Source: DATGLG01 sp035294245
Lineage (GTDB): Bacteria > Pseudomonadota > Alphaproteobacteria > JACZXZ01
Length of the DNA: 64,000 bases
Direction: 5' to 3'
NCBI GenBank assembly: GCA_035294245.1
Contig: DATGLG010000067.1
Span: 124,001 to 188,000, forward strand
Part shown: one piece after another, positions 7,837-16,880 of the stretch
Numbering within the stretch: position 1 is the first letter of the stretch
How the letters are laid out: the number at the start of each line of letters is the position of its first letter
Made by a program: the position numbers and the translations under genes
The notes under the pieces: generated by a model
What the model was told of the DNA's origin: nothing
Databases searched by the model: none
The model's input: the letters and a program-made list of their open reading frames with translations, nothing else

Positions 7837-8796
7837 ATGTCGAGCCCGAAGATCATGATGGAGATGTCGCGGAGAAGCCTGCTGCGCCGGACTGCGGGAA
7901 TCGGCGCAGGCGCGCTCGCTGCCTCTTTCCTTGGCGCCCGAGCGCATGCCGCGGCGCCCAAATTCAAGACGGTCGAGAGCGGCTTCATCACCATCGCGAT
8001 GAGCGGCACCATGCCGGTCACCGGGATCAAGGATGGGCAGATCATCGGCAGCGACGCCGAGATGATCGTCGCTATTGCCGGCCATCTCGGCCTCGGCGTG
8101 AAGCCGGCCGTCATGGCGTGGTCGGCAACGATCGAGGCGATCAAGTCCGGCCGGGCCGACATCATGTGCGGCGACATGGGCTGGACCAAGGCGCGAGCCA
8201 ACGCCATGCTCCTCACCGACGCCATCTACTACGATGGCAATTTCGTCACCATGAAGAAGGACAAGCCCTTCAAGGGCTATATCGACGTGAACGATATGAG
8301 CGGGCACAGCGTCGGCACCGGCCAAGGCTACAGCTACGTCCCGGATCTCAAGAAGATCCCCGGCATTGGCGAGGTGAAGCTGTACGATAACGTCGACGGC
8401 TGCCTGCGCGACGTCCTCGCCGGCCGCATCGATTTTGCGGTGCTGGACAGCATGAACGTCGACTACATGCTGCTGCAGAATCCGTCCACGGACCTGAAGC
8501 TCGTCCCGATCAAGCCCAACACGACCTATCCGAACCTTTCGGGGAAGGGGCGGGCGGTCATGGGGATGAATCTCGAGAATCCGGACCTGTTCGACGCCGT
8601 CAATGCCGGCGTCAAATGGCTCTGGGCGTCGAAGAAGAATGCGGAGCTTCTCGCGAAATACGGGATGACGAGCCCGGATTATCTCGTGGCCCCCACGGGC
8701 ACCAATCCGCGCATCGGCGTCGACCGCGACGGCAAGGGAAACATCCTCGGCCCGGGGGCGCATACGCCCAAGGATTTCTCCAAGCTCTTCGCTTGA
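7837..8796 (+). CDS. Polar amino-acid/amine ABC importer, periplasmic binding protein
   Basis: 319 aa with GGGAG nine bases upstream. The N-terminus has a twin-arginine signal (SRRSLLRRT followed by a hydrophobic stretch and ARAHA cleavage region), so it is exported folded by Tat. The rest is an SBP_bac_3 fold: SAEMIVAIAGHLGLGVKP-like lobe 1 and DVLAGRIDFAVLDSMNVDYML in lobe 2. It heads a four-gene importer (binding protein, ATPase, two permeases). Substrate is inferred as an amine or amino acid from the neighbouring oxidoreductases and XRE-cupin regulator. Confidence 0.88.
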   Translation: MSSPKIMMEMSRRSLLRRTAGIGAGALAASFLGARAHAAAPKFKTVESGFITIAMSGTMPVTGIKDGQIIGSDAEMIVAIAGHLGLGVKPAVMAWSATIEAIKSGRADIMCGDMGWTKARANAMLLTDAIYYDGNFVTMKKDKPFKGYIDVNDMSGHSVGTGQGYSYVPDLKKIPGIGEVKLYDNVDGCLRDVLAGRIDFAVLDSMNVDYMLLQNPSTDLKLVPIKPNTTYPNLSGKGRAVMGMNLENPDLFDAVNAGVKWLWASKKNAELLAKYGMTSPDYLVAPTGTNPRIGVDRDGKGNILGPGAHTPKDFSKLFA

Positions 8797-8887
8797 TCGC
8801 CGTTCCGGCATCCTTGCGGGCGGGGTGGCGCGCTCTCGGCGCCACCTCCGCGGTTGAGCAAGCGCCGGACTTGGGCGACATTAGCCC

Positions 8888-9718
8888 ATGACCTACGCGG
8901 AGAAGCTGGGCGCCGCCGCGGCGCCGGAGCGACCGTCCGCCCGACCGCTCGTTCGGCTCGAGGGCATCCACAAGCGCTTCGGCGAGCTTGATGTGCTGAA
9001 GGGCATCGACCTCGATATCGATGCCGGCGAGAAGGTTTCGATCATCGGACCGAGCGGGTCGGGCAAGACCACCCTGCTTCGCTGCATCAACTACATCGAG
9101 AAGCCGAGCCAAGGGCATGTCTATATCAACGGGCATCTTCTCGGCGAGAAGGCGGTCGATCAGCGCTATGTCGCCCTCGACGATCGGGCGCTTGCCAGGC
9201 AGCGCGCCGAAATTGGCATGGTGTTCCAGCGGTTCAACCTGTTCCCGCATCTCACCGTGTCGCAGAACATCGAGATCGGGCCCGTCAAGGTCCTGAGGCT
9301 TTCCCCCGCCGAGGCCAAGGCCAGGGCGCTCGAGCTCCTGGACAAGGTCGGCTTGGCGGACAAGCGGGACGCGTATCCCGAGATGCTGTCGGGCGGCCAG
9401 CAGCAGCGCGTTGCGATCGCACGGGCGCTCGCGATGCGGCCCAAGCTGATGCTGTTCGACGAGGCGACATCGGCGCTCGACCCCGAGCTCGTCGGCGAGG
9501 TGCTGAACGTCATGGCCCGGCTTGCCGCGGAGGGCATGACGATGATCATCGTGACCCACGAGATGCAGTTTGCAGAGGAGGTTTCCGACCGGGTCATCTT
9601 CATGGATGGCGGCGTCATCGTCGAGGAGGGCCCGCCCTCCCACCTGTTCGCGGCCCCGTCTCACCCCCGAACCCAGGCGTTCCTGAGCGCCGTTTTGAGG
9701 AAGCGCAAGCAGCAATGA
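8888..9718 (+). CDS. Polar amino-acid ABC importer, ATP-binding subunit
   Basis: 276 aa. Walker A is GPSGSGKTT, the signature LSGGQQQRVAIARAL, Walker B LMLFDEATSALDPE, and the switch His lies in VTHEMQF. The segment GMVFQRFNLFPHLTV is typical of GlnQ/HisP-type ATPases. An N-terminal extension of about 25 residues precedes the domain. Its end overlaps the first permease start by four bases (ATGA), showing tight coupling within the operon. Confidence 0.93.
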   Translation: MTYAEKLGAAAAPERPSARPLVRLEGIHKRFGELDVLKGIDLDIDAGEKVSIIGPSGSGKTTLLRCINYIEKPSQGHVYINGHLLGEKAVDQRYVALDDRALARQRAEIGMVFQRFNLFPHLTVSQNIEIGPVKVLRLSPAEAKARALELLDKVGLADKRDAYPEMLSGGQQQRVAIARALAMRPKLMLFDEATSALDPELVGEVLNVMARLAAEGMTMIIVTHEMQFAEEVSDRVIFMDGGVIVEEGPPSHLFAAPSHPRTQAFLSAVLRKRKQQ

Positions 9719-10392
9719 CGGGCGGCGCCTGGGCCCGAGCCTATGAGCATGCGCCCTACTTCCTGAGCGTGCTGTGGTCCGGCGCGATCATGACCGTCAT
9801 CGTCACCGCCGGCGGCTTCGTCGTTTCCATCATGCTCGGCATTCTGTTCGCCGCGTTCCGGACCGGCCGATCGCGCCTGCTCAGGAGTGCGGCGCACGTC
9901 TATGTCGAAATCTTCCGGGCCGTTCCCGTTCTTACGCAGCTCTTCGTCATCTATTTCGGCCTCGCCGCAATCGGCATCAGGCTTGCTCCCATTCCGGCGG
10001 CGATCATCGGCTTCGGCCTCAATGGCGGCGCCTATCTGTCGGAAGTGTTCCGGGCGGGGATCGAGGCCGTGGATCGGGGGCAGACCGAGGCGGCGCTCTC
10101 CATCGGCATGACGAAGCTGATGACGCTCCGCACGATCGTATTGCCGCAGGCAATCCGGGTCGTGCTGCCGCCGATCGCCAACTTCGCCATCGGCCTCCTC
10201 AAGGATACGTCGCTCGCTTCCGCAGTCGCGGCACCCGAGCTCAGCTTCAACGCCCATATGCTGGTCGATCAGACCTTCCTTAGCACGCAGATCTATCTCC
10301 TCGTCGCCGCCTTCTATCTCGCCATGAGCCTGCCTCTGGCGATGATCGCGCGGCGGCTCGAGCGTCGCGCCGGGCGGGGGCGGCAAGGATGA
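9715..10392 (+). CDS. Polar amino-acid ABC importer, permease 1
   Basis: 225 aa, with hydrophobic segments typical of HisM/GlnP permeases. The EAA loop reads EAALSIGMTKLMTLRTIVLPQAIRVVLPP-like in its central region (ALSIGMTK, VLPQAIRVVLPP), which contacts the ATPase. FRAVPVLTQLFVIYFGL is the family's N-terminal transmembrane signature. It overlaps both neighbours by four bases and pairs with permease 2 as a heterodimer. Confidence 0.92.
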   Translation: MTGGAWARAYEHAPYFLSVLWSGAIMTVIVTAGGFVVSIMLGILFAAFRTGRSRLLRSAAHVYVEIFRAVPVLTQLFVIYFGLAAIGIRLAPIPAAIIGFGLNGGAYLSEVFRAGIEAVDRGQTEAALSIGMTKLMTLRTIVLPQAIRVVLPPIANFAIGLLKDTSLASAVAAPELSFNAHMLVDQTFLSTQIYLLVAAFYLAMSLPLAMIARRLERRAGRGRQG

Positions 10393-11072
10393 TCCCATCG
10401 CACGCCCTTGCGCTCGCGCAAGAATGGATGCCCCAACTCCTCGTGGCGGCGGGCCAGACCCTGCGGATGACGGCCTTCGCCTATGCGCTGGGGGCGGTGG
10501 CCGGGCTCCTGATCGCGCTCGGCGGACTGTCGCGCTACCGCGCGCTGCCGACCCTCTGCCGGGTCTATATCGAGTTCATCCGCGGCACGCCGACGCTGAC
10601 CCAGCTGTTCCTGATCTATTTCGGGCTGGCCTCGGTCAACATCGTCATTCCCGGCTTTGGCGCGGCGGTCGTCGCACTCGGCATGCACTACGCCGCCTAT
10701 ATGGCGGAAATCTATCGCTCCGGCATCTCGTCGGTCGACCGCGGCCAGCACGAGGCGGCTCAGGGGATCGGCATGACGCGGGCGCAGACGATGCGGTTCA
10801 TCATTCTCCCCCAGGCAATCCGCGTCGTTCTTCCCCCCATGGCCAACGCCGCGATCTCGCTTCTCAAGGATACCTCGGTCGCCTCGCTGATCGCCGCACC
10901 CGAGCTGATGATGCGCGCCAACGACATCACCAGCGAATACTACATGCCGATGCAGGTCTACCTGATCACCGGAGCCATGTATTTCATCATGGCCTATCCG
11001 CTTTCCCTCGGCGTCCGGCGACTCGAGCGCCTAGCCGGCAAAGGCCGAAGCATCAGGGTCGATCTCGCATAG
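10389..11072 (+). CDS. Polar amino-acid ABC importer, permease 2
   Basis: 227 aa, similar in plan to the preceding permease: FIRGTPTLTQLFLIYFGLAS in the first half, and an EAA loop with AQGIGMTRAQTMRFIILPQ. The ATGA overlap with permease 1 indicates translational coupling. It is the last gene of the operon and converges on the MFS gene at 11094 with only 21 bases between the stops. Confidence 0.92.
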   Translation: MIPSHALALAQEWMPQLLVAAGQTLRMTAFAYALGAVAGLLIALGGLSRYRALPTLCRVYIEFIRGTPTLTQLFLIYFGLASVNIVIPGFGAAVVALGMHYAAYMAEIYRSGISSVDRGQHEAAQGIGMTRAQTMRFIILPQAIRVVLPPMANAAISLLKDTSVASLIAAPELMMRANDITSEYYMPMQVYLITGAMYFIMAYPLSLGVRRLERLAGKGRSIRVDLA

Positions 11073-11093
11073 CCGCTCGTCGCCGGATATCCG

Positions 11094-12350
11094 CTATGCC
11101 GCCAGGCCGTGCGCGATCCGTCGCCGCCGAATGCGCGGCCGCAGCACCAGCCAGCAGACGATGGCGAGGTTGAGCAGGTTCCAGGCGAAGCCGTGGAGAA
11201 AGGCCATGCGGTAGGAGGCGGTGAGGTCGTAGATCGCGCCGGAGGCGAGCCCGCCTGCGCCCATGCCGAGCACGGTTGCCGTCATCACCAGGCCGATGCG
11301 CGTGCCGGCTTCGCGCGGCGGCAGGAACTGGCGGATGAGCACGGCATACATGGGGACGATGCCGCCCTGGAACAGGCCGAACAGCCCAGAGATCACGAAC
11401 AGCGAGGTGAGCGAGTTGAAGGCCACATAGAGCAGCAGCGCCGCCGCTTGCATGGCCGAGCCGAGGATCAGCATGCGGCCGCCGCCGATTCGGTCCGCGA
11501 GGAAGCCGGAGCCGACGCGGCTGACCACGCCGAGCCCCAGCATCATCGAGAGCATCTGGGTCCCGATGGCGACGCCATAGCCGAGGTCGCCGCAATAGGC
11601 GACGATGTGGACCTGCGGCATCGACATGGCGACACAGCAGGAGAAGCCCGCCAGCACCAGCAACGCCTGCAGCACGCCGGGGCTGAGCCCGAGATCGGCC
11701 CGCGCGACGGCGACGGCCCGCTGCGCCGCCTCGTAGGTCGCCTGCGGCGGGCGGCGGCGCAGGAAGAAGGCGAGCGGGGCCAAGGTGACGAAGGCGAAGA
11801 CGCCGAGCCCGACATGGGTGGCGCGCCAGCCTTGGGTCGCAATGAAATGCTCGATGATCGGCGGCCAGATCGTGCCGGCGAGGTAGCTGCCCGAGGCCGC
11901 CATCGCCACGGCCAGCGCGCGGCGCCGGTAGAACCAATGGGAGAGATCGGACATCAACGGCGCGAAGCCCGCGCCGGTGCTGAGCCCAATGAGGAGTGCG
12001 TGGACCACCGCGAATTGCCAGAGCGTCGCCGAGGTTCCCGCCAAGCCGTAGCCGAGGAGCATGCCGACGGCGCTGACCCCGATCGGCACGGCAAGGCCGA
12101 AGCGATCGGCGAGCCGGCCCATGAGAATCCCGCCCGCGGCGAAGCCGAGCGTGGCGCAGGCATAGGGCAGCGAGGCGCCGCTGCGCGAGGTATCGAACGC
12201 GACCTGGATGGCGGGCATCGCCACGATCGGCGACCAGTTGCCGACGCAGGCGACGGTGCCCGCCGCAACCGAGGCGGCGAGGCGCGCCCAGGCATAGGCG
12301 CCGTCGATGTCGGGCGGTGCCGACGAGGAGCTGGGGCCGATCGTCGTCAC
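11094..12350 (-). CDS. Major facilitator superfamily transporter
   Basis: 418 aa from GTG 12350, chosen because AAAGG lies nine bases upstream; the frame continues upstream without a better site. About 12 transmembrane segments are visible, with an MFS loop 2-3 signature (GGILMGRLADRFGLAVPIG) and its repeat at mid-protein (VGSGFLADRIGGGRMLILG). It resembles the monocarboxylate/oxalate-formate antiporter branch; the substrate is unknown. It lies downstream of the phosphopantetheinyl transferase gene on the same strand with a 108-base gap. Confidence 0.85.
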   Translation of the reverse strand: MTTIGPSSSSAPPDIDGAYAWARLAASVAAGTVACVGNWSPIVAMPAIQVAFDTSRSGASLPYACATLGFAAGGILMGRLADRFGLAVPIGVSAVGMLLGYGLAGTSATLWQFAVVHALLIGLSTGAGFAPLMSDLSHWFYRRRALAVAMAASGSYLAGTIWPPIIEHFIATQGWRATHVGLGVFAFVTLAPLAFFLRRRPPQATYEAAQRAVAVARADLGLSPGVLQALLVLAGFSCCVAMSMPQVHIVAYCGDLGYGVAIGTQMLSMMLGLGVVSRVGSGFLADRIGGGRMLILGSAMQAAALLLYVAFNSLTSLFVISGLFGLFQGGIVPMYAVLIRQFLPPREAGTRIGLVMTATVLGMGAGGLASGAIYDLTASYRMAFLHGFAWNLLNLAIVCWLVLRPRIRRRRIAHGLAA

Positions 12351-12458
12351 GGGATCAAGCCTTTCTGTCACGGAGCTTGGCCGGCCGCGCCCGGCCGGCT
12401 CAACCAGACCGCCAGCCGCGGACGAGCGCATTTTCGGCCGGCTGGCGGGGCGATGATA

Positions 12459-13253
12459 TCATTCGCATCGGCATTGTGTAGCCGTTCCCGAGGCGGCCGC
12501 GGCGACCGCGAGGCGCAGGGCCGTCTCCTCGGGCCAGACCCGCAGGGCCGAGATCTCGCCCGCCACCGCGAGGGCCGCAGCATAGCCGGGTGGTGCTGGA
12601 ACGCGGCGCAGCGACCACGCGGCAGCGCGCTGCTCGTCGCCGCCGATCTCGATGAGGCGCGCCGGCGCCGCCGGATCAAGGGAGACGGTGAAGCTGGCGA
12701 AGGGCAGGGCAAGCCCGAGGCCCAGCGCCTTGGCGACGGCCTCCTTCTGCGTCCAGGCGCCGAAGAAGGCCTGTCGCCGCTGCTCCGGGGAAAGCTCACC
12801 ATAGGCGGCCTGCTCCCGCGGGGAGAAGCTCCGCGCCACGATCCCGTCCATGCGGTCGAGGGGGCGGATCGCCTCGATATCGATCCCGATGGCGGCGCCG
12901 ACGGTCACGGCGAGAAGGCTGCGAGCTTGCGAATCCGCCATGCTGAACTCGAGGGCGCTCGGGCGGCCGCCGCTGCCGAGAAGGAAGGGCTTGCCCCCCT
13001 CGGCCGCCGTAAACGCGAGTGCGGCCGGCGATTCGTGCGCATAGCGGGCGAGAACATGGCGGCGAAGGGCGCGGCCGGCGATCCAGCGCCGGGCGACCTC
13101 CGCCCGCGCAAAGCGACCGGCGCGCGCGCGCTCGGCCTCGGTCAAGACGGCCGCGAGCGCCGCCATCCGCTCCGCCGGCTGGTCGAGGGGAAGCTGCCAG
13201 ACATGGACCTCACCGGGCGACAGTCGGGGTGCGGCCGATACGCTGCCAATCAT
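12459..13253 (-). CDS. Sfp-type 4'-phosphopantetheinyl transferase
   Basis: 264 aa from the second ATG (13253), which has AGAGG six bases upstream. The magnesium-binding motif GIDIEAI and the WTQKEAVAKALGLG motif are both present, with GRALRRHVLARY and AEGGKPFLL before them, as in Sfp/AcpS-II enzymes. These transfer phosphopantetheine from CoA to carrier proteins of fatty acid, polyketide or non-ribosomal peptide synthases. No such synthase is in the window, so it probably serves carrier proteins encoded elsewhere. Confidence 0.88.
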   Translation of the reverse strand: MIGSVSAAPRLSPGEVHVWQLPLDQPAERMAALAAVLTEAERARAGRFARAEVARRWIAGRALRRHVLARYAHESPAALAFTAAEGGKPFLLGSGGRPSALEFSMADSQARSLLAVTVGAAIGIDIEAIRPLDRMDGIVARSFSPREQAAYGELSPEQRRQAFFGAWTQKEAVAKALGLGLALPFASFTVSLDPAAPARLIEIGGDEQRAAAWSLRRVPAPPGYAAALAVAGEISALRVWPEETALRLAVAAAASGTATQCRCE

Positions 13254-13355
13254 TCGCATCCTCTGTTGCGCGGCCCTGCGATGGCTCTGGAATCGGGAAA
13301 GCCGGTCGCGGTAATCTAGCGCGGGGCGAATTTTCCTGACGATGGTCGAATTCCA

Positions 13356-13553
13356 ATGCGCAAGATTATCGAGATCGGCGAGCGTTTCACCAAGGTCGGC
13401 ACACCGCGACCGGTGTGGAAAGTTCACAGGCTGGTCGTGGACCAGGAAGGCCTCCGCCATTTTCGCTTGCAGGACGAGCAAGACCCCTCGAAGACCATCC
13501 TCATCTCCGAGCGCGCGCTCCTCAACCGGCGCTTCTTCCGCCCGGCGCCCTGA
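13356..13553 (+). CDS. Small conserved basic protein, function unknown
   Basis: 65 aa, divergent from the phosphopantetheinyl transferase with a 102-base gap. It has no signal or membrane segment. The sequence alternates charged and hydrophobic residues in a way that suggests a compact beta fold (IIEIGERFTKVG, WKVHRLVVD, HFRLQDEQD, TILISERALL). It looks like a genuine small alphaproteobacterial protein, but I cannot assign a function. Confidence 0.65.
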   Translation: MRKIIEIGERFTKVGTPRPVWKVHRLVVDQEGLRHFRLQDEQDPSKTILISERALLNRRFFRPAP

Positions 13554-13759
13554 GGCCCCGCCGCGCCGACGGCCCGGGGCGGAAACGAATTGACTCATAT
13601 CCCCGGCTGTATACGAATACATGGCGAGGCAAGACGGTGCCGGCGCCATGCCGCCGCGGCGACCGGCCCTACCCGAATAGTTGAGAGGGAGCGCTGCTGA
13701 GGCGCTTCCGGAAGAAGCCGCGCGCAACGCGGCGGACGCGGGGAACAGGGAGGACGCGG

Positions 13760-15028
13760 ATGTTGGGCAAGCTCAGAATGATGGCAGGCGCGGCTGCGCT
13801 CGCCGGGCTCATCGCGGGCGTGGCCGGGCCGGGCGCTCCGGCCGCCGCGGCGGCGGAGCCCATCAAGATCGGCCTCGGCATGGCCCTGACCGGGGGGCTT
13901 GCCGGCAACGGCAAGGCGGCCCTCCTCGCCCTCCAGATCTGGGAAGACGACATCAACGCCAAAGGCGGCATCCTCGGCCGCCCGGTGAAGCTCGTCTCTT
14001 ATGACGACCAGAGCAATCCCTCGACCGTGCCGGGCATCTACAGCAAGCTCATCGATGTCGACAAGGTCGACCTCGTCCTTTCCGGCTACGGCACCAACCA
14101 GATCGCGCCGGCCATGCCGGTGATCATGCAGCGCGGCATGGTCTTCATGGCGCTCTTCGCGCTCTCCCTCAACGAGCAGTTCCACTATCCCTATTACTTC
14201 GACATCCAGCCGACGGGCCCGGACGGCAAGGTCGAGCTGAGCCGGGGCTTCTTCGATCTCGCCATGGCGCAGCAGCCGAAGCCGCAGACCGTCGCCATCG
14301 TCGCCGCCGACGCCGAGTTTGCCAAGGCCGCCGCCGAGGGCGCGCGCGAGAACGCCAAGCGCGTCGGGCTCAAGATCGTCTACGACAAGACCTATCCGCC
14401 CTCGACGGTCGACTATACCCCGGTCGTGCGCGCGGTGCAGGCGACCAACCCCGACATCGTCTTCGTCGGCTCCTATCCGCCGGATTCCGCCGGCATCATC
14501 CGTGCTGCGAGCGAGATCGGGCTCAAGGCGAAGATGTTCGGCGGCGGCATGGTCGGGCTGCAATTCGCCGCGCTCAAGACCCAGCTCGGCGCGATGCTGA
14601 ACGGCATCGTCGATTTCGACTACTACGTGCCGGCGCCGACCTTGAACTTCACCGGCATCGAGAACTTCATCAAGCGCTACCAGGCGAAGGCCGGGGCCGC
14701 CGGAGTCGACCCTCTCGGCTTCTACCTGCCGCCCTATGCCTATGCCGAAGGGCAGATCCTTGCCGAGGCGGCGGAGGCCACCCACGGGCTCGATCAGAAG
14801 AAGATGGGCGACTACATCCGCAGCCACGTCCTCCACACCATCGTCGGCGACATCAAATTCGCCGACAACGGCGAATGGGCGACGCCGCGCGTGCTCGAGG
14901 TGCAGTTCCAGGGCATCAAGGGCAACGATCTCGACCAGTTCAAGAAGCCGAGCGCCCAGGTCGTCCTCTATCCGGCCGCGGTCAAATCGGGCAAGCTGAT
15001 CTATCCCTATAACGACGCGCAGCGCTGA
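13760..15028 (+). CDS. Branched-chain amino-acid-type ABC importer, binding protein (LivJ/K family)
   Basis: 422 aa with GGGAGGA upstream of the ATG and a Sec signal peptide (residues 1-31, ending APAAAAA). The mature part begins EPIKIGLGMALTGGLAGNGK, the normal start of type I periplasmic binding proteins, followed by GGILGRPVKLVSYDDQSNPS. It heads a complete five-gene HAAT importer (13760-18320). These transport hydrophobic amino acids but also amides, urea and aromatic acids; nothing here fixes the substrate. Confidence 0.92.
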   Translation: MLGKLRMMAGAAALAGLIAGVAGPGAPAAAAAEPIKIGLGMALTGGLAGNGKAALLALQIWEDDINAKGGILGRPVKLVSYDDQSNPSTVPGIYSKLIDVDKVDLVLSGYGTNQIAPAMPVIMQRGMVFMALFALSLNEQFHYPYYFDIQPTGPDGKVELSRGFFDLAMAQQPKPQTVAIVAADAEFAKAAAEGARENAKRVGLKIVYDKTYPPSTVDYTPVVRAVQATNPDIVFVGSYPPDSAGIIRAASEIGLKAKMFGGGMVGLQFAALKTQLGAMLNGIVDFDYYVPAPTLNFTGIENFIKRYQAKAGAAGVDPLGFYLPPYAYAEGQILAEAAEATHGLDQKKMGDYIRSHVLHTIVGDIKFADNGEWATPRVLEVQFQGIKGNDLDQFKKPSAQVVLYPAAVKSGKLIYPYNDAQR

Positions 15029-15045
15029 CGGAGCTGCCGGGCGCG

Positions 15046-15912
15046 GTGTTCGATCTCCTCGCCAACGCTATCGTCGCGGGCCTGCTGCTCGGCGGCTTCT
15101 ACGCCGCCGTGACGATGGGGCTATCGGTCGCCTTCGGCATGCTCGACATCGTCAACATCGCTCATCCCGCTTTCGTCGTCGCCAGCGCCTTCATTGTCTA
15201 CGCCGTCAATGCCGCCTGGGGGCTCGATCCGATCCTCGCGGGCATCCTCTTGGCGCCCGCCTTCTTCCTCCTCGGCCTCGCCATCCATCGCATCTATTAC
15301 GCGAGCTTCGAGAGGCGCGCGAAGGAATCCCTGCGCGGCCTCGCCTTCTTCTTCGGGCTCCTCTTCATCACCGAGGTGGCGCTGATCCTGGCCTTCGGCG
15401 TTGATTACCGCCTGGTCGAGACGCCCTATCTGCGGACGAGCTTCGCCTTGGCCGGCATCGGCTTTCCGATGCGCCTCGTGATACCGTTCCTCGTCTCCCT
15501 CGCCATGCTCCTGCTGCTCCAGACGCTGCTCGACCGCACCTTCTTCGGCCGCGCCGTCAAGGCGGTCGCCCAGGATCCCCAGGCGCTGCGCCTCGTCGGC
15601 GCCGATCCGGTGCGAGTGAAGGCGCTCGGCTTCGCCCTCGCGGTGGCGACGACGAGCATCGCCGGCGCCCTTCTCATCGTGATCGCGCCCGTCGAGCCCG
15701 CGGTGGGGCGCGACTATATCGGCCGCGTCTTCGCCATCTGTGTGCTCGGCGGCATGACGAGCCTGCCCGGCACCTGGCTCGCCGGCCTCGTGCTGGGTGT
15801 CGCCGAGAGCCTGACCGCGACCTTCTACGGCCCGTCCTGGTCGCCCGCGGTCGCCTTCGGCATCCTCCTTCTCGTGCTCGCGCTGCGCCCCGCGGGCCTG
15901 CTGGGGCGCTAG
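15046..15912 (+). CDS. livH: Branched-chain amino-acid-type ABC permease (LivH)
   Basis: 288 aa from a GTG start 17 bases after the binding-protein gene. The opening hydrophobic segment AGLLLGGFYAAVTMGLSVAFG and the following DIVNIAHPAF are LivH signatures. KAVAQDPQALRLVGADPVRVKALGFALA is the cytoplasmic coupling region. About eight transmembrane helices. It pairs with LivM. Confidence 0.9.
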   Translation: MFDLLANAIVAGLLLGGFYAAVTMGLSVAFGMLDIVNIAHPAFVVASAFIVYAVNAAWGLDPILAGILLAPAFFLLGLAIHRIYYASFERRAKESLRGLAFFFGLLFITEVALILAFGVDYRLVETPYLRTSFALAGIGFPMRLVIPFLVSLAMLLLLQTLLDRTFFGRAVKAVAQDPQALRLVGADPVRVKALGFALAVATTSIAGALLIVIAPVEPAVGRDYIGRVFAICVLGGMTSLPGTWLAGLVLGVAESLTATFYGPSWSPAVAFGILLLVLALRPAGLLGR

Positions 15913-15920
15913 CCTTGCGG

Positions 15921-16880
15921 ATGCCCGCTCTGCGCACGGCACCCTGGTTCTGGCTGGCCCTGGCTGCCGTCCTCTTTGCGGGCGCGGCGGCGACGCGTCT
16001 CGTCGCCAACCAGTATTACTACTTCGCCGCCTATGTGGTGCTGCAATACGTCGTGCTGGCGACGGCGTGGAACATCCTCGGCGGCTATACCGGCTATGTG
16101 AATTTCGGCAGCAGCGCCTTTCTCGCCCTCGGGGCCTATACCGCCGTCGTCATCATCAAGACCGTGGGCGCGCCGCTTCCCGCCCTCATCCTCGCGGGCG
16201 CGGCCGTCTCCGGCCTCGTCGGCCTCGCCATGGGCTATCTCACCCTGCGCCTGCGCGGCATCTTCTTCGCCATCGCCACACTCGCCCTCGCGGTCGTGCT
16301 GGAGACCTTCGTCACCAACTGGGATTTCGTGGGCGGCTCGCGCGGCGTCTTCACCATGCGGCCGCGCGTCGTCCCTCTCTTCGACGACTACATCAAGCTG
16401 CTCTGCTTCGTCATGCTGGTGCTCGCCGCCCTCGCCGTGGCAATGGCGCGGCTTATCGAGCGCTCGCGCCTCGGCCGCGGCCTTGCCGCCATCCGCGACG
16501 ACGAGCAGGCGGCGGAATGCAACGGCGTGCCAACCCTGCGGCTCAAGCTCCTGGCGGCGACCCTGAGCGGCGCCCTCATGGGGGCCGCGGGCGCGCCCTT
16601 GCCCTACTACCTCACCTATCTCGAGCCGCATTCCGCCTTCGGGCTCGGCTACGCCGTCAACAGCATCGCCATGCCGCTCATCGGCGGCACCACCAGCTGG
16701 CTCGGCCCGGTGATCGGCGCCCTTCTCCTCGGCACGGCGCAGCAGGTGGCGACCGTGACGATCGCCTCCGAATGGAATCTGCTCATCGTCGGCGTGCTTC
16801 TGATCCTCTTCGTCACGATCGCGCCGGAGGGCATCGTCGGGCTCCTGCGCCGGCCGGCGCCGAGGCGGAGGGGGCGATGA
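15921..16880 (+). CDS. livM: Branched-chain amino-acid-type ABC permease (LivM)
   Basis: 319 aa from ATG 15921; a TTG two codons earlier is possible. It has LivM features: NILGGYTGYVNFGSSAFLALGAYT, LTLRLRGIFFAIATLALA, and AIRDDEQAAECNGVPTLRLKLLA as the coupling loop. The stop overlaps the LivG start by four bases (ATGA). Confidence 0.9.
   Translation: MPALRTAPWFWLALAAVLFAGAAATRLVANQYYYFAAYVVLQYVVLATAWNILGGYTGYVNFGSSAFLALGAYTAVVIIKTVGAPLPALILAGAAVSGLVGLAMGYLTLRLRGIFFAIATLALAVVLETFVTNWDFVGGSRGVFTMRPRVVPLFDDYIKLLCFVMLVLAALAVAMARLIERSRLGRGLAAIRDDEQAAECNGVPTLRLKLLAATLSGALMGAAGAPLPYYLTYLEPHSAFGLGYAVNSIAMPLIGGTTSWLGPVIGALLLGTAQQVATVTIASEWNLLIVGVLLILFVTIAPEGIVGLLRRPAPRRRGR

Noticed and set aside
11109..13319. 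Long plus-strand open frame opposite the MFS and phosphopantetheinyl transferase genes
   Set aside because: Low-complexity Arg/Glu/Gly composition and no motif; the opposite strand has clear family signatures.
13554..13759. Possible promoter TTGACT with TATACG before the liv operon
   Set aside because: The spacing between the two hexamers is wrong (about 14 bases), so it is not reported as a feature.
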